Positions 1 to 12,539 of a stretch of 64,000 nt of DNA are shown piece by piece (within the stretch, counting starts at the first letter, position 1; each line of letters begins with the position of its first letter). Made by a program: the position numbers and the translations under genes. The notes under the pieces are model-generated. The model was not told the DNA's origin, did not search any database, and saw only the letters and a list, made by a program, of their open reading frames with translations. The stretch lies in the NCBI GenBank assembly GCA_003988855.1, contig QYAI01000182.1, positions 33,581 to 97,580 of the forward strand, in the 5' to 3' direction. The DNA comes from Arachnopeziza araneosa. Taxonomy: Eukaryota; Ascomycota; Leotiomycetes; Helotiales; Arachnopezizaceae.

Positions 1-1306
1 AAAGTTAAAACAAAAAGCTTTAAATATGTTTTATAGAAAAAAAACTAAATTTAAACTTTGTAAAGTACAGTACTAAATAAGTTTAGTTTTTTTAAAAAAT
101 AATTATAGTATTTACTTAAAAAATAGTATAAATTACTTTTTACTTTAAAAAACATATAGTAAATTAAATTATACTATATTTAAACAATTTACTGAAAAAT
201 TTTAAGCTAAAAAATACTAATACAAATACTAAAAAACATTTAAAGTTATAAAATTAATATATAAAAAAAAAAGTACAATGTAATATAAAAATTATTTAGT
301 ATTAAAAAATAAAAAATATTAATACATATAGTTAACATTTAAAGTTATATATTTTAAGTAATAAAATTAAATAATGTAACTTTAACAAAAAAAACTATAA
401 TAAGTTAAAAATAACTATTAAAAACAAATTATTAAAATAAACTTATAATTTTATTTTAGATAATAACTATATTTATAGCAAAAATACTTATAACTAAAAA
501 AGAATAATAAAATAAAGTAAAAAACAAATATAATATAAATAAACTAAACTAAAGCTTAAAAACAAATTAATATAAAATTTAATTAAAAAATTATATAGCA
601 TAGTTAATTCCAGTACTATAATTGTTTTTATTAATTATAAAACTTTAAAATAGCTAAAACTATTTACAAAAAGTAATTTTTTTTAATTGCTTGTTAGTAA
701 TTAATAAAACTTTTATTAAGTATAACTAAAAAATAATAAATATATAAATATAAGTTATTGTTAGTTAATATTATTAACTACTTAACAAGCAAACTAAATG
801 CAAATATTACGTAGTATATTTGTTGTTAAATAGTATTAATTTTAGTGTAAAAAAACTTATTTACAAAAAAGCTCTAGCTGTATAAAAGCTATAGCCGAAC
901 ACGTAACTATTATTTTAATATTTATAGTAATAAAAATAAATAATATATTAAAAAATATAACTATATATAATTAGTTTAAAACAAAATCAAGTAGTTTTAA
1001 AAAAATAAATATTAGAAAAAAAATTTAAATTTAAATAAATTACAAACAAGTAACTTTAAACTAGTATAATGTTAATAAAAAACAATAACTATAGTAAAAA
1101 GTAAAAACTTAATACTACTATAAAAAACTCTAAATTTACTACTTAAATATTAAAACTTTTTATTATTTTATATAAAAAAACTATAATATTATACTTAAAA
1201 ACAATTTTTATTTATGCTAATTTATTTAATACTAAAAAAACATTTAAATACTTTAGAAATTTATAAATAAAAGTAAAAACTAAAACTTTAAAAAAACTTT
1301 AATTTA

Positions 1307-1660
1307 CTTATAAAAGCATTTGCTATATTTATTTTAAAAAATAACGAAAAGAAATTAGTTATAAACTACTTAAACTTAAATGTAATTAAAGTTAAAAATT
1401 AAGATTTTTTAATACTTTATAAAATAACAAATTAATTTATAACAGTAGTATTTTTTTAAACTAAATATAAAATAAAATTATATAATTTGTAAAAAAATAT
1501 AAAAATATATTTATTTATTCTAATATAAATACTGCAAGTATTATATAATACTTTTTAAACTATAATTATATAAACATATATAAACTACTATTAAAAATTT
1601 ATTTTAAAATACTTAAATATTTTTATTTTATTTGTTAAACTACTTAAAAAGCTTTAGTAT
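1307..1660 (+). pseudogene. Reverse transcriptase remnant of A1
   Basis: Frame beginning at 1307 stays open for 31 codons and contains KKLVINYLNLNVIKVKN, which matches the conserved gypsy RT block of the type LR-VDYR-LN-ITIKN-YPLP (family knowledge). Just upstream, AFAIFILKNNE occupies the usual SPAGAPVLFVxKKDG position. Farther on (to about 1660) the frame contains scattered stops but keeps the spacing of the catalytic palm region; I could not place the YxDD box with confidence. The equivalent block is readable at 9445-9490, 37547-37594 and 56217-56258 in other copies. Function when intact: RNA-directed DNA polymerase. Now a pseudogene. Confidence 0.82.
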
Positions 1661-1872
1661 ATATATAAATAGTAAAATACGTTTTTTTTTTTAAAAAAAT
1701 CTAAAATAACGTTTAATAAATACTTTAGTAATAATAATTATAAATTTAAAAAAAACTTTATATTTTAAAAATAAATATATTAAATAAAGTAGTAATACTA
1801 ATTTTAAACTAACTAAAAAAATATAGCTTATAGCTTAAATATTTTAAAAGTTTAATAAAGTAAAAATAACGT

Positions 1873-2150
1873 ATAAAGTTTATAACAAAAAAATACTAGT
1901 TATTATAAAAGTATTTAAAAAATAAAAAATAAACTTTTATAAAGCTAAATATAAAATAAAAGTTTAGTTAAATTAATGAAATTTAAATTATTTTCTAAAA
2001 ACTTAATAAATAATAAGCTAAATAATATAAAAATCTTATAGTTTATAACATTGTTATAAATAATATAAAATACTTATAAAATAAAAAACTTAATATTTTA
2101 AATTAAAAAGTAAAATACTAAACAACAAATAAAGTTTTTAAAAAACAAAT
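1873..2150 (+). pseudogene. RNase H remnant of A1
   Basis: Frame at 1873 reads YKVYNKKILVIIKVFKK, then a stop, then KINFYKAKYKIKV. This fits the gypsy RNase H block in which an acidic YD-KEML-I/V-AFKEWR segment precedes an LEGAKHxIxVxTDHKNLEYF segment (family knowledge). The stop falls exactly at the Trp of the family pattern, as RIP of TGG to TAG/TAA predicts. The TDHKNL box itself is eroded. The same block is visible in copies at about 7740-7900, 38330-38460 and 43190-43330. Confidence 0.78.
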
Positions 2151-2379
2151 ACTAAAGTTAGTAGTAGCTTTCTAAATAAATTTAATATATTTTAAAAAGA
2201 AGTTTTAAAATATATAAAAAAAGTTTAAATTTTAATAAATAAATAAATAAAAGTTGTTAATTTTTAAATAATTGTAAACTATTAAGTGTTTGTAGTAAAA
2301 AAAGCTATAAAATTGTTTATTTATACTTTTTATAAGTTAATGTCGTATAAATACTAAAAAGTTAAAACAAATTTAATAA

Positions 2380-2850
2380 AGATTTAGTAAAATTAATAAA
2401 ATTAATTAAAGTTTATAATGTATATAATAAAGCTAAAATAGTAAAATATTAATTTTATAAATAACTAAATAACTAAAAAACTTTAAAAACTAATTATTTA
2501 AAATTTTATAGTAATTTCTTTTTATATAACTTAGCTAGTATAGATATAATGTAATATTTGTATTTAATAACAAAGAATATATATATAAAACTATAAAAAA
2601 ACTAGAATAGTAGTATTTCAAAACTATACTAGTTAAATATAAAATACTTATAATTGTTTTTAATTAAAATAAGCTATTTACTTTAAAATTTTAAATAAAG
2701 TTAATAAGTTTGTTTAAAATAAAATATAAAATATAATTCTTTTTAATTTCTAAATAAATAAGTAAATAAAAAAACTATATAAACTAATAATAAAACAACT
2801 AGATATAAATAATACTTTTAGATTACTACTTTTACAATAGTAATAAAAAC
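2380..2850 (+). pseudogene. Integrase catalytic-core remnant of A1
   Basis: In the frame at 2641 the readable pieces are KILIIVFN, then NKLFTLKF, stop, IKLISLFKIKYKI and FFLISK. They line up with the gypsy integrase core pattern of the type P-IVSDR, D-FTSxFW, LxxxFxIKxxxSTxFHPQTDGQTER. The stop after LKF sits at the conserved Trp, and further stops sit where Gln codons are expected. The region from about 2380 upstream is more eroded. Integrase would have joined the element cDNA to chromosomal DNA; no functional product is possible now. Confidence 0.82.
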
Positions 2851-3089
2851 AATATAATTAAAGTTGTATTATTTTTAGCTATATAAAAACAGTATAATTT
2901 TATACAACATTACTTTTAAATATAGTAAAATTAGAAAAAGTAAAACTAACTATTAATAAGCTAATAATTTTGTAAAAACAACTTAAAACAAAAATTAAAT
3001 TAGTAAATACAAAAACAGTAATATATTATAACTAAAAGCAATGTATAAAACCTTTACTTTAAAAAAGAATTAATTTAGTTAACAAACAT

Positions 3090-3240
3090 TTTAAAATAAG
3101 AAACTTAATACAAAGTTATATTTTAAAAAATTAAAACTATTTAAAATTTAACAAGTTAAAAAACTAGTAAATTATACACTTTAATTATTGGAAATTTTAA
3201 AATACACTTTGTGTTTTATATTTTACTACTAGAAAAAAAT
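3090..3240 (+). pseudogene. Integrase C-terminal domain remnant of A1
   Basis: The frame reads KLKLFKI, stop, QVKKLVNYTL, stop, LLEILKYTLCFIFYY. This matches the end of fungal gypsy integrases, where a KLGPFKI-like segment is followed by a VNYRLELP segment and the very conserved M-IHPVFHVSLLE motif. The last motif is the easiest landmark in the window: degenerate versions recur at about 34290-34335, 39591-39630, 44500-44540 and 57725-57765, marking the 3' coding end of other family A copies. Confidence 0.83.
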
Positions 3241-3279
3241 TACTATTATTTAGTTTTTTAAAAAGTAAAACTAATTAAC

Positions 3280-3430
3280 TTAAAACGAAAATATAAAGTA
3301 GTTTTTTTAATATATAAAATAGTTTAAAAACAAAAGTAGTATTTAATTAAATAAAGAACTATAAATTTAAACGAAACTACTTTAAGCTATTTAAATACTT
3401 TTACTATACTTAAAAACTAACTACAATAAG
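3280..3430 (+). pseudogene. Chromodomain remnant of A1
   Basis: Directly after the integrase tail the frame gives LKRKYKVVFLIYKIV, stop, KQK, stop, YLIK, stop, RTINLNETTLSYLNTF. This fits a chromodomain of the type YEVExIL-xRxxRGKxxYLVKWKGYxxxExTWEPxxxL, with stops at the Trp of KWKG and at basic or Gln positions, and NETT at the E-x-TW position. A chromodomain fused to the integrase defines the chromovirus branch of Ty3/gypsy, where it directs insertion to chromatin marked by histone H3 methylation (family knowledge). The more decayed counterpart in A8 lies at about 39670-39830. Confidence 0.75.
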
Positions 3431-3749
3431 TTATTTAAGCTATACAAAAAATTAAAATAAAAAGCTATTATATATATTTAGCTATAGCATTTATTTAAAA
3501 AAAGATTCTTTAAACTAATTGTTTTTTTACTAACAATATACGCTATATAGCGTGTAGTTGTATAAACTTTTATAAAAGCTTGTTGTTAATACTTATTTTT
3601 TAATAATTAAAAAAGCACGAATAATATTTTATAATATTTTATATTTTATTATAAATAAATAAAAAACTAGAAAATAAAATATATTAACTTTAAGTGTATT
3701 TAGCGTATTAAACTAAAAGATATTAGCATTATATATTAATTTTTTATAT

Positions 3750-4022
3750 AACACAGCTTAAGTAGTAGTTACGTAAAATATTAATAAAATATTTTAGTAA
3801 TTAAACAATTTAGTAATTTAACTTTTATTAATTAAAAAACTTTATATAAGTAATAGCTTTTTTATTTTTAAATAAATACTTTATAATTAACTTATAAAAT
3901 AAGTATTATACTATTAAACTACTTTATAACAAATTATTTTTAAATTGTTTTTGTAATTTCTTACGTTAATTTTTAATTTAACTTAAAATAGCATTAAGTA
4001 AAATACTAGAAATAGCTGTAAT
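3750..4022 (+). repeat. 3' LTR of A1
   Basis: About 270 bp, alignable with the LTRs at 31789-32080, 34912-35206 and 40033-40337. It has a TATA-like block (tttatataag at 3841), then an AATAAA-type signal at about 3870, then the shared tail ending in tactagaaatagctgtaat. Across copies the alignment stops at this tail, which supports it as the LTR end. One copy (14013) still ends in TAACA, giving the expected CA terminus that RIP would turn into TA. Confidence 0.72.
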
Positions 4023-4700
4023 TTTTTTAAAAATATATAAAAAAAAAAAATTATATTTTAAATAAATTTATAAAGTTTAGTAAACTAAATGCTTTATATA
4101 AACTATTGCTTTTTTATATTAAATAAAAACTTTATATCTAACTTAATTAATTTATTTATTTTAACAATATTACTTTACTATTAAATTGTTTTAAAAATAA
4201 CTATTTTATTTTTTTATTTTAACTTTTAACTTAACTTAATATAAGTATAGTAATTTAAATATTTTTTATAAAAGTAATAATATTAAGTTATATTAAAAAT
4301 TATTATTAAAAGCTTAAATTATTTTACAAATATAAAAATAATATTTAATTTTAAAATTATAGTTAATAATATAAAAAAGTTATAATTAAAGTACTAAACT
4401 TATATTGTAAAAACAAACTAAGCTTAACTTTTTTTTTTTTAAATATATTATTAAAAGTTTTTAGTTTTTTAAAAATATATTTTAATACTTTTATTTAAAA
4501 AGTATTATAAATTATTTTATACTTTAAAAAGTATATTATAATCTAAATAATATTATATTTAAAAATGTTTTTAAAGTATTATAATATTTATAACAATATA
4601 TAAGTTAAAAAAGCAACTAGTAATATATTTTTTAAAAAAAATAAGCTTTATAACTTATTTAAAATAATAAATTTTATTTATTTAAAAAAATTAATATATA
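4023..4700. other. Unassigned RIP-decayed AT-rich DNA
   Basis: Only A/T runs and short fragments. There is no open frame of note, no recognisable domain and no repeat unit that I could align to the named families. Confidence 0.5.
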
Positions 4701-5340
4701 TTTTAAAGCTTTAATAAAAAAGTATTATTAAAAGTTAAAAATTACTATTAAAAGTAAATCTTTTAAAAAAAATAATACTAAAATATTTTAAACTAAAAAG
4801 TAATTTAACTTAAATATAAGTAAACTTTAAATAATATCAAGTTTTAAAAAAATTAAAAATACTTATAAAATTTATAGAAAAACTTATTAATTGTTAAAAG
4901 TTAGTAAAAATATAATAAACTATAATTAGAAATAAACAATTATAAAAAGTAAATTTAATAATGTAAAATTATACTAAAAATAATTTAAATTAAAAAATAT
5001 AATTTTAATATTAACTAATAAATTAAAACAGTAGTTTTAAACTATTATAATTATACTTAAAAACTTAATTATATAGTAGTAAAGTAAAGCTTAAATTTAA
5101 TACTACTATAATATTAAAAACATAAAGTTTACTAATAAAATAATAAAACAAGTTTATATATAATTACACTTAAAGTTTTTTAAAATACTTTAAAACTTTA
5201 TTAATAAAAATAAAAAACTTACTTTAATAAAACTACTTATAAAAGTACTTGTACTTAAGTTTACAAAATAACTGTTTATTATTTACAACCGCTTAACTAA
5301 AAATTTTAAAAAACGCAAAATACTAATAAATTAAAAATAT
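4700..5340 (+). mobile_element. Internal fragment of family A (region before RT up to start of RT)
   Basis: Aligns by eye with about 8750-9480: shared landmarks include a run reading atagtagtaaagtaaag near 5070 (9185 in the other copy), followed by the lysine-rich lead-in to the RT. It breaks off near 5340, before the RT core. No LTR is attached. Probably a truncated insertion. Confidence 0.55.
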
Positions 5341-7539
5341 TTGTTTAATTAAGTTAAATTATATTTTTATTACTTTTTTTTAACCTAGTATATTAATAAA
5401 ATTATAATACGTTTAAAAATCTAAACAAAGCGCTTAAATTAGCTTAGTAGTTCGAATTAGCAATTAATAAATACAATAAATATAAAAACTTTTTAATTTA
5501 AAAAATTAGTAAATAATATAAAGTTTTTAAACAATGTTAAGATATCGAATTAATAGTAGCGAATTATAAAAATATTACGTAATAAAACAGCAGCAGTTAT
5601 TACTAGCGTTTAAAAAAGTTTTAAAAAAGTAATATTTATAATCTAAAAGCTAAAGTACTTAAATAAAAATATATAAGCTTTTAAAATAGCAAAGAAATTA
5701 TTTAAAGCTAAAAGCGAAAACTTATTATAAACGCTTTTAGAAAAGAATTAAGTTTAGTAGTTTTTAAAGTCGTAGTTGTATTTAAAATTAATATTTTTTT
5801 TTTTAATAAAAAACGCTAGTTAGTAAAAAACTAGAATAGTTTTAAATATTTTTTTAAGCTATTTACTAAAATAATATACAAGTATAACGTTATTAAAAAA
5901 GTATTTATAAAATAAATAAAAAAGTTATAAAATAAGTACTATTAGTTATGTTCGCTATATTTTTTAAAGAATTCAAAAGCTAATTATAGTACAAAATAGA
6001 TTTTAAAAGTAAGTTACAATATATAAGTATAAATAAAGTTGTTTTTAGTTTATAAATTATATTTAAAAGTATAGTAGTTAAAGTAAATATTTTAGCTAAG
6101 GTAAAACTAACATTAGTTATATTTATATTTTAGAAAATAGCTAGACAAATATTAAACTTATTAATTTATAGTTTAAAAAAAACTTTAAGCGTAAAACAGT
6201 AAAAAAGTAAAAAAACAAATAGTTTTATTTTTTTTAAAACAGTTATTTTTTTATATTAGTACAAAAGCTATTAAATATTATATTCTTTATAATATTATAC
6301 TTTTTTACTTTTTACTTTATAGTATATATAAGCTTTAACTTATAGATATTAAACTTTGTAAACTAGAAGCTATATTATATAAAAATGCAATTACTACTAA
6401 AGCTTGTTTAAATATTACTTACTATATTAATAAAATTTATTATTTAAAATTTATTACAAGATTTGATTAAAAGTTTTATATAAAAAAATATTAAGTATAA
6501 ATATTAAGCTATAAGTTTATTTCTATAAAATCTATACTTTTTTTTAATTAGCTAATTACATTTTTAAATTTTGCTACTTAATAACTTTTTTTACTAAATT
6601 TTTAAATAAAACACTATATAATTTTTAATTAATTAATTACTTTACTTAAGTAGTTTAAAATAGTAAATTAAATTAGTTTATTATTATTAAAAAACTTTTA
6701 AAAGCTATATAGTTTTTTCTATTAAAAGCTACTATTTTCAATATTTAAAACAATAATTTTTTTAAAGCTAAAAAACAAAAACTAAAGAAAAAAAACTAAT
6801 TACCTAGTAATTTAAAAAAAAACAAGTACTAAATAAAGAAAAAAAGCTAGAAGCTTTAAATTAGTACTATAAAAAGTTTTAAAATAAGTATTAGTATAAT
6901 TACTTTCGATATTTTAAGCTAACTTTTTAAAATACTAATAAAAGTTTAAAAAAAGTTTTATTACTTAACTAAAACTTCTAATTTTAAGTTCGAATTTAAA
7001 ATTAACAAAACTAGTTTTTAAAAACTTAGTATTACTAAATTAGCGTTTAAAACTTACTTTAATTTTTTTTAAATTAAAGATTTAGTTAAACGCTAAATTA
7101 AAAAAGTAAAGTTGCGAATTAAAAAAGTTAAAGTTAAAGTTATTATAGTTAAAACAAAGTTTAAAAAGTAGTTTATATACTAAAGTTTTATTTTATAGTA
7201 TACTTTTAATATTCTACTTATATATATAGTTATTTTAATTTTTATTATATAAAAATACGATTATTTTTAATAAATTTTTTAGGTTTAGTAGTTATAAGTA
7301 ATAAGCGGTTATTTTATAAACTTAAATAATGTTTATTTTTATAATCTTACAAAAACTAAAAGTAATATATAAAACTAAATAATATAGATTTAATATAAAA
7401 AAATCTTTTTAAATTATATAATAATTATAAGTAAACTAGAATTATACTAAAATTTTTTTAACTAATATTAAAATAAAACTACTTTAAAACGCTAAATAAC
7501 TATAGTTTTTTTAAAAAAAAATAATATATTACTAAAAGT
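5341..7539. other. Unassigned decayed element with lysine-rich coding-like stretch
   Basis: Slightly richer in G/C and residual CG than its flanks (for example 5440-5620 and 6960-7110). At about 6770-6890 one forward frame is strongly lysine/glutamate-rich with few stops (pieces such as KKEKKLEAL), suggesting a charged protein region of a transposon. I could not assign it: it lacks the gypsy landmarks seen elsewhere, and a DNA transposon or LINE remains possible. Confidence 0.4.
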
Positions 7540-8330
7540 TTATTTTAAAATACTTTAAAATACTAAGCTTATTTATAAAACTTTTAAAAAAAGGTCAAGT
7601 ATATTATTAAGCTATAAGTTAGTTTAATTTTTCGAAAAGTAAAAATTTTAACTAGTAAGTATACTAGTAATAATAACTATAAATTTAAAAAATCTAATAT
7701 TTTTTACTAAATATGTTTAATAAAAATATAAAAGCTACTTTAATGTAATTAAAAATTATTAAAAAAACTATAGCTAGTAGTATATATATTATAAAAAACT
7801 ATTAAGGCAAAAATATATTATAAAGTTTATAATAAAAAATACTTACTATAATAAAAATTTAAAAATAAAAAAGTTATTTAAAAATAAAAATATATAATAA
7901 AAGTATATATAATAAAAGTTTATTTAAACTATTAAAACTTAAGTTAATTTAAAATAATACAAAAACTAAATAAATAGCAAGTTTAGTAGTATAAAAAGTT
8001 ATTATTTAAAACTTTGTTATTTACTATATAAAAAGCTTAAAAAATAAACAAGTTAATACTTTTAGTTAAATATTAATAGATAACGTTTTTAAAAAAGAAC
8101 TTTTAAAACTAGTAGTTACTTTTTAAGTAATATTAAATCTATGTAATAAACTATTTTTAAAACTTATAAAACTAATTTAAAATACTAGTAATTTTAAAAC
8201 AAAATTAAAGTTAATAATTTTAAATAATTTTAAATAATTTTTACCTATAAAGTATATATTTTATAAACAAAGTAATTACAACTTGTATTAAAAAAAGTAA
8301 TATAGCTATTAGAATCTTTAAAAAAAGCTT
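7540..8330 (+). mobile_element. Family A fragment: end of RT to RNase H and beyond
   Basis: Aligns by eye with 43070-43720 and with 1720-2170, including the motif actagtaataataactataaattt near 7665-7690 and a shared segment around 7980-8060. No LTR adjoins it, and family A sequence from an earlier part of the element follows at 8400, so two partial copies are juxtaposed. Confidence 0.6.
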
Positions 8331-8399
8331 TTGTTAAATAATTTAAAATAAAAACTAAAGTATTAAATAAGTTTAAAAAAAGCTTTTAGTTATAAACAG

Positions 8400-10383
8400 T
8401 TATATTTTATTTTAAAGTAATGTTAAATTAAAAAAAAAATATTACATATAATAAGTAAATATAAAGCATTTGTTTAATTTAAAACTAATATATAATATAT
8501 AACTATACGTTTAAAACTAAAAAACTAGTAAAAAATACAAGTATTTATTACTTTTATTGTTTTATTAAAATTTAAAACTAAAAGAGTTTTTTTTAGTATT
8601 TAGTTTAAAAACTAATTAAAAAAATTATAACTAAATAAAAAATTATAATTTAAAACTTTATTATAAAAAAAAGTTTATAAGTATAACTTAAATTACTAAA
8701 AAAAATTAGTAAACTAATACACTTAAAAAATTTAAAAAACTTTTTTAGTAAAAATATTTAAAACTAAAAAATAATAATAAAGTAAATTAAAAAGTAAATG
8801 TAATAAAAAACTATAACTTAAAGATTTAAATTAAGTTAGCTTACAAATTTAATTAAAAACTATATATTAAATCTAGTAATTAATTTAAGTATAATAAAAA
8901 ACTTTAAAATAAATAGTTTTTTTTATAAAAGTAATAACAAACTTATTAATTTTTAATAACTAATAAAATATTTATTAAAAAAGTTACAAATTAACAAATA
9001 AATAAACTTAACCTATAATAATAAAAATAAACTAGAAAACTTTTTAATAAAATATATATATTTAACTTAAAGTAATATAAAGTAGTTTTAAAAACAGTTA
9101 AATTAAAAAATACAACTTAAATATTAAGTAAAGTATTAATAAAGTAAACTTAACTTACTATAACGATATAAAAAAACTATATAGTAATAGTAAAGTAAAG
9201 TTATAATTAATATTACTATAACGTTAAAATAATAAATTTATTATAAAATTACTAAAACTTTCTAATATTGTTTATTAAAAAACTAAGCTATATAAAACTA
9301 GATTTAAAAATTTTTGTTAAACTAATTTACTTTTGTTAAAAAACTTTTAAATTTTATTAAACATTTATTAATAAAAATAAAAAACTAATAAACTTTTTAA
9401 AATTACTTGTAAAAGTATTTATTATATTAAATTTTTAAAAACAAAATTATTATAAACTATTAAAACTAAAATATAATTATAGTTAAAATTAATAATTAAT
9501 CTTTTTTAAAACTTAGTAACAAACAAACTATAACTTTTTAAAAATAAAAAATTACTTTTTATTACAAATACTATATAATACTATTTGAATTTACAAAAGA
9601 ACTAGTTTTTAAATAAAATAAATACTTTGTATTTTGAAAAATTAACTTAATATTAATTGTATTTATTATTTAAATAATATTTTAATATATATAAAATATT
9701 AAATTATATTAAAATTATAACTATATAACAGTAAAAATAATATATAAATTTAATATTAAAAAAGTTAAATTTTTCAGTTGTATAGTAACTATAAATTAAC
9801 TAAAATTAAAACTAATACTAAATTTTTTTTAAAAAATATTAAATAATTTAAATTTTTTTAAAAATAATAAATTATTATTTAAAGTATATTTTAACATATT
9901 TCGACATTTTAAGTTTATTTACAAAGCGTTTTAACAAAGCTTTAGTATATTAATAAGTAATAAAATAGTTTAAATATTTCGAAAACTAAAATAATAACTA
10001 ATAAATATTTTAGTAATAATAATTATAAATTTAAAATAGTTATTTATTATTAAAGTAAATATATTAAATAAAGTAGTAACAGTCGCTTTAAGCTAGCGAA
10101 AGTTTATAAAAAACTATAGTATAACAAATTTAGTATTTATATAAAATTACGTAAAGTATTATATAAACTAATAATACTTATAATACTTATACTAAAAAAA
10201 TTATATAAACTATAGTTTTTTATTTTAAATAAAAGGTTTATATTTAACTTAACTAATAAATTTTACTTTATTAATATTACTTTACACTTAATGTTTAAAA
10301 ATTACTTTTGTAATTTTTGCTTTAATATTTAATTTAACTTAAAATTACTTTTAGTAAAATATTAAATATATAAAAATTATAGT
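8400..10383 (+). mobile_element. Family A copy A2, internally deleted
   Basis: Runs from the region before RT (8750-9200, aligned with 36890-37270 and 55760-56150) through an RT block at 9445-9490 (reads IIINY, stop, N, stop, NIIIVKI) and the RT-to-RNase H region (9880-10110). It then passes straight into an LTR at about 10125-10383. Integrase and chromodomain are missing, so the 3' coding part has been deleted. Confidence 0.65.
10125..10383 (+). repeat. LTR of A2
   Basis: Matches the family A LTR: a TATA-like block (attatataaac near 10200), an AATAAA-type signal near 10228, the segment taacttaactaataaattttac, and a tail with ttttagtaaaatattaaatata at about 10350. The first 80 bases are poorly preserved. 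Confidence 0.62.
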
Positions 10384-12530
10384 AAAATGTTTTCGCATGT
10401 ACTAAACTACTAGTTTTAGCTATAAACGTTATAAACTAAAGTATATAAAATAAATATATAATTGTAAAAATCGAATTAATTAATTTCTAAACTATTATTA
10501 AGTAATATTAGTTTAAAATACTTAAAGAAATATTTCATAATAATAGTATATATACAAGCGATTACTTTTTTTAAACAAAAAGTTTTAATTACTTTTATTT
10601 GCGAAAAACTAGTTAATATATTAAACAAAGTAGTAAAAGCTACTTTAAACAAGCTAAAATTAATTAAAAAATTATAATTTATATATTAAAATAAGCTAAA
10701 AACGCTAACTTGTAAAAACATTTAAAAAATAAAAAGTTTAATTATAAAAAACTAAGTAATGTATTTAATTACTTAGTAATCTACTACTTAATAGGCTATA
10801 ATTTTTAATTATAATTTTATACTTTTTTATTTTTATAACAATTGCTTTTTTACAATAGCTTTAAATAGCTTAAATTAAATTAGCTTTTTAAGCTTATTAA
10901 CTAAAGTAATTTGCAAGTTTAAAAGCTACTGTACATATACAACTTATTTCAAACTACTTTATTTCGAAAAAACTAGAAAATATATATTTAACCTAAATCG
11001 AAATTTTTAAAGTAAAAGCTTTTTCAAATTAACAAAAACAAGTTTATATAGTAAATATTATTTATAAATACATGTAAAATACTTTTTAGAAAGGTTTTAG
11101 TTTAAGAAGTAGCTAAATTGTTATATGCAAAACGCGTTAAAATGTTTACTATAAAGTTTAAATTAAGTTAAAATTAAGTTTTTTAATTTATAAAATAACA
11201 TTTAAAACTCGAATTACAATATAATTAAAATACAACTATAAGAAAGCTTTATATAGAGATTTTTAAACTATTCGAAAATTTTAGCTTGTACAAAACACTG
11301 TTGCAAAATATAAATTTATATAAGAAAATATATATAACATTAACAAAATTAAGTTTTAAATGAAAATATATTTACAGCAAACACAATAACAGCTGTAAAA
11401 AATACTTTATAGTTTTTATTTAGCTTAAAAATAAATTACTGTTATTAAGTTAGTTTAGTTTATAAACTTTATTTAACTTTTACTAGTTATTTTTAAAAAT
11501 TAAATATAATAAAAAAACTAGAATAAAAGTTTGCTTTTAATTAGCTAATTAAAGTTAGCGCAAATAGATAAACAACAAAAAATTAAAGTTTATATAGCTA
11601 AAAAGCTTTTTAAGCTTATGTATAAAATTAAATATTTAGCAAATATAAGCTTTTAATTCTAAATAGCTATAAAAGCTATACTATAGCTAAATTCGATTAA
11701 TAGTACTTTAAATACTTTATTATTTTATGATATATACTTTTTATTTGTTTTATTTATTGTAACATTTAAATGTTTTTTACTTTTTAGTTTTTAAAAAACG
11801 TATAACAATGTTATATTGTAGCAAATACAAGTTAGAATTAATTATATAAACAAAAACAGCTTTTTAAAGCTATATATAGTACTATTATAGTTTAAAGTAA
11901 ATTTAAAACAATTAAGTTTTTTTAACTTAGATAAAGTTTACAATAAATGTATATTTCGCTTTAAACGCTATTTTTTTTAGTATACTAAAACATTTCTAGT
12001 ACTTAAGTTTTTAAAACAATATATTATATTACTAAATTAAAACAGCAAAGCAAATATATTTAAACTTTGATTTAATACTATATATAAAGCTTTTTAAGTT
12101 TTATAGTTTAAGCTATTTAGTAACTTATAAAGAAATACAAGCTAGTTATATAAAGTATAACAATTGTAGTAATAAAGAATTAAAACTTACGAGCTGCGAA
12201 TAAATAAATATAAAAAACAGTTTAAAATCTAGAAAAGTTTAAAAAGCTAAAATAAGCTTTATAATTAAAGTAAAAGTAAGAATTAAAATTTTGAAATTAC
12301 TTAGTTATTTAGTTCTAGAACGTGCGCTAGATATATTTAGTTTATATAGATTTTTATAAAATATTACTAAAACTTGCTTTAAATATTAATAATTTAATTT
12401 TTTTAATTATACAGTTAATTTTAACAAGATTAAAGTTAATTTTAATTTATAGCTAATTTTAGAGTAAAAGTAATATTTCTAACTTACTAATTAATGTAGT
12501 TTACTAAGTAATTAAGTACATTACTAATTA
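10384..12530. other. Less heavily mutated, unassigned transposon-like region
   Basis: Keeps more CA, TG and CG than its neighbours, for example around 10555-10625, 11340-11400 and 12180-12320 (gtgcgctag). No long open frame and none of the gypsy landmarks. It may be a lower-copy or younger element, or unique DNA hit only by spreading mutation. I cannot assign a family. Confidence 0.4.
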
Positions 12531-12539
12531 AAAGTTTAC

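Larger units (their letters stand above)
1..4022 (+). mobile_element. RIP-decayed chromodomain Ty3/gypsy element, copy A1 (5' end outside window)
   Basis: Remnant of an LTR retrotransposon in the order reverse transcriptase (about 1.3 kb), RNase H (1.9 kb), integrase (2.4-3.2 kb), chromodomain (3.3 kb), 3' LTR (3.75-4.02 kb); this order defines Ty3/gypsy. The first 400 bases align by eye with the region just inside the 5' LTRs of two other copies (about 32220-32545 and 35345-35720), so the missing part is only the 5' LTR and leader. Every domain is broken by in-frame TAA/TAG where the family has Trp or Gln, so the element is dead. It is the best-preserved protein remnant in the window and serves as the reference for the other family A copies. 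Confidence 0.85.

Noticed and set aside
6770..6890. Functional lysine-rich gene
   Set aside because: Frame is short, broken on both sides and lies in RIP-decayed sequence; kept only as an unassigned coding-like remnant.
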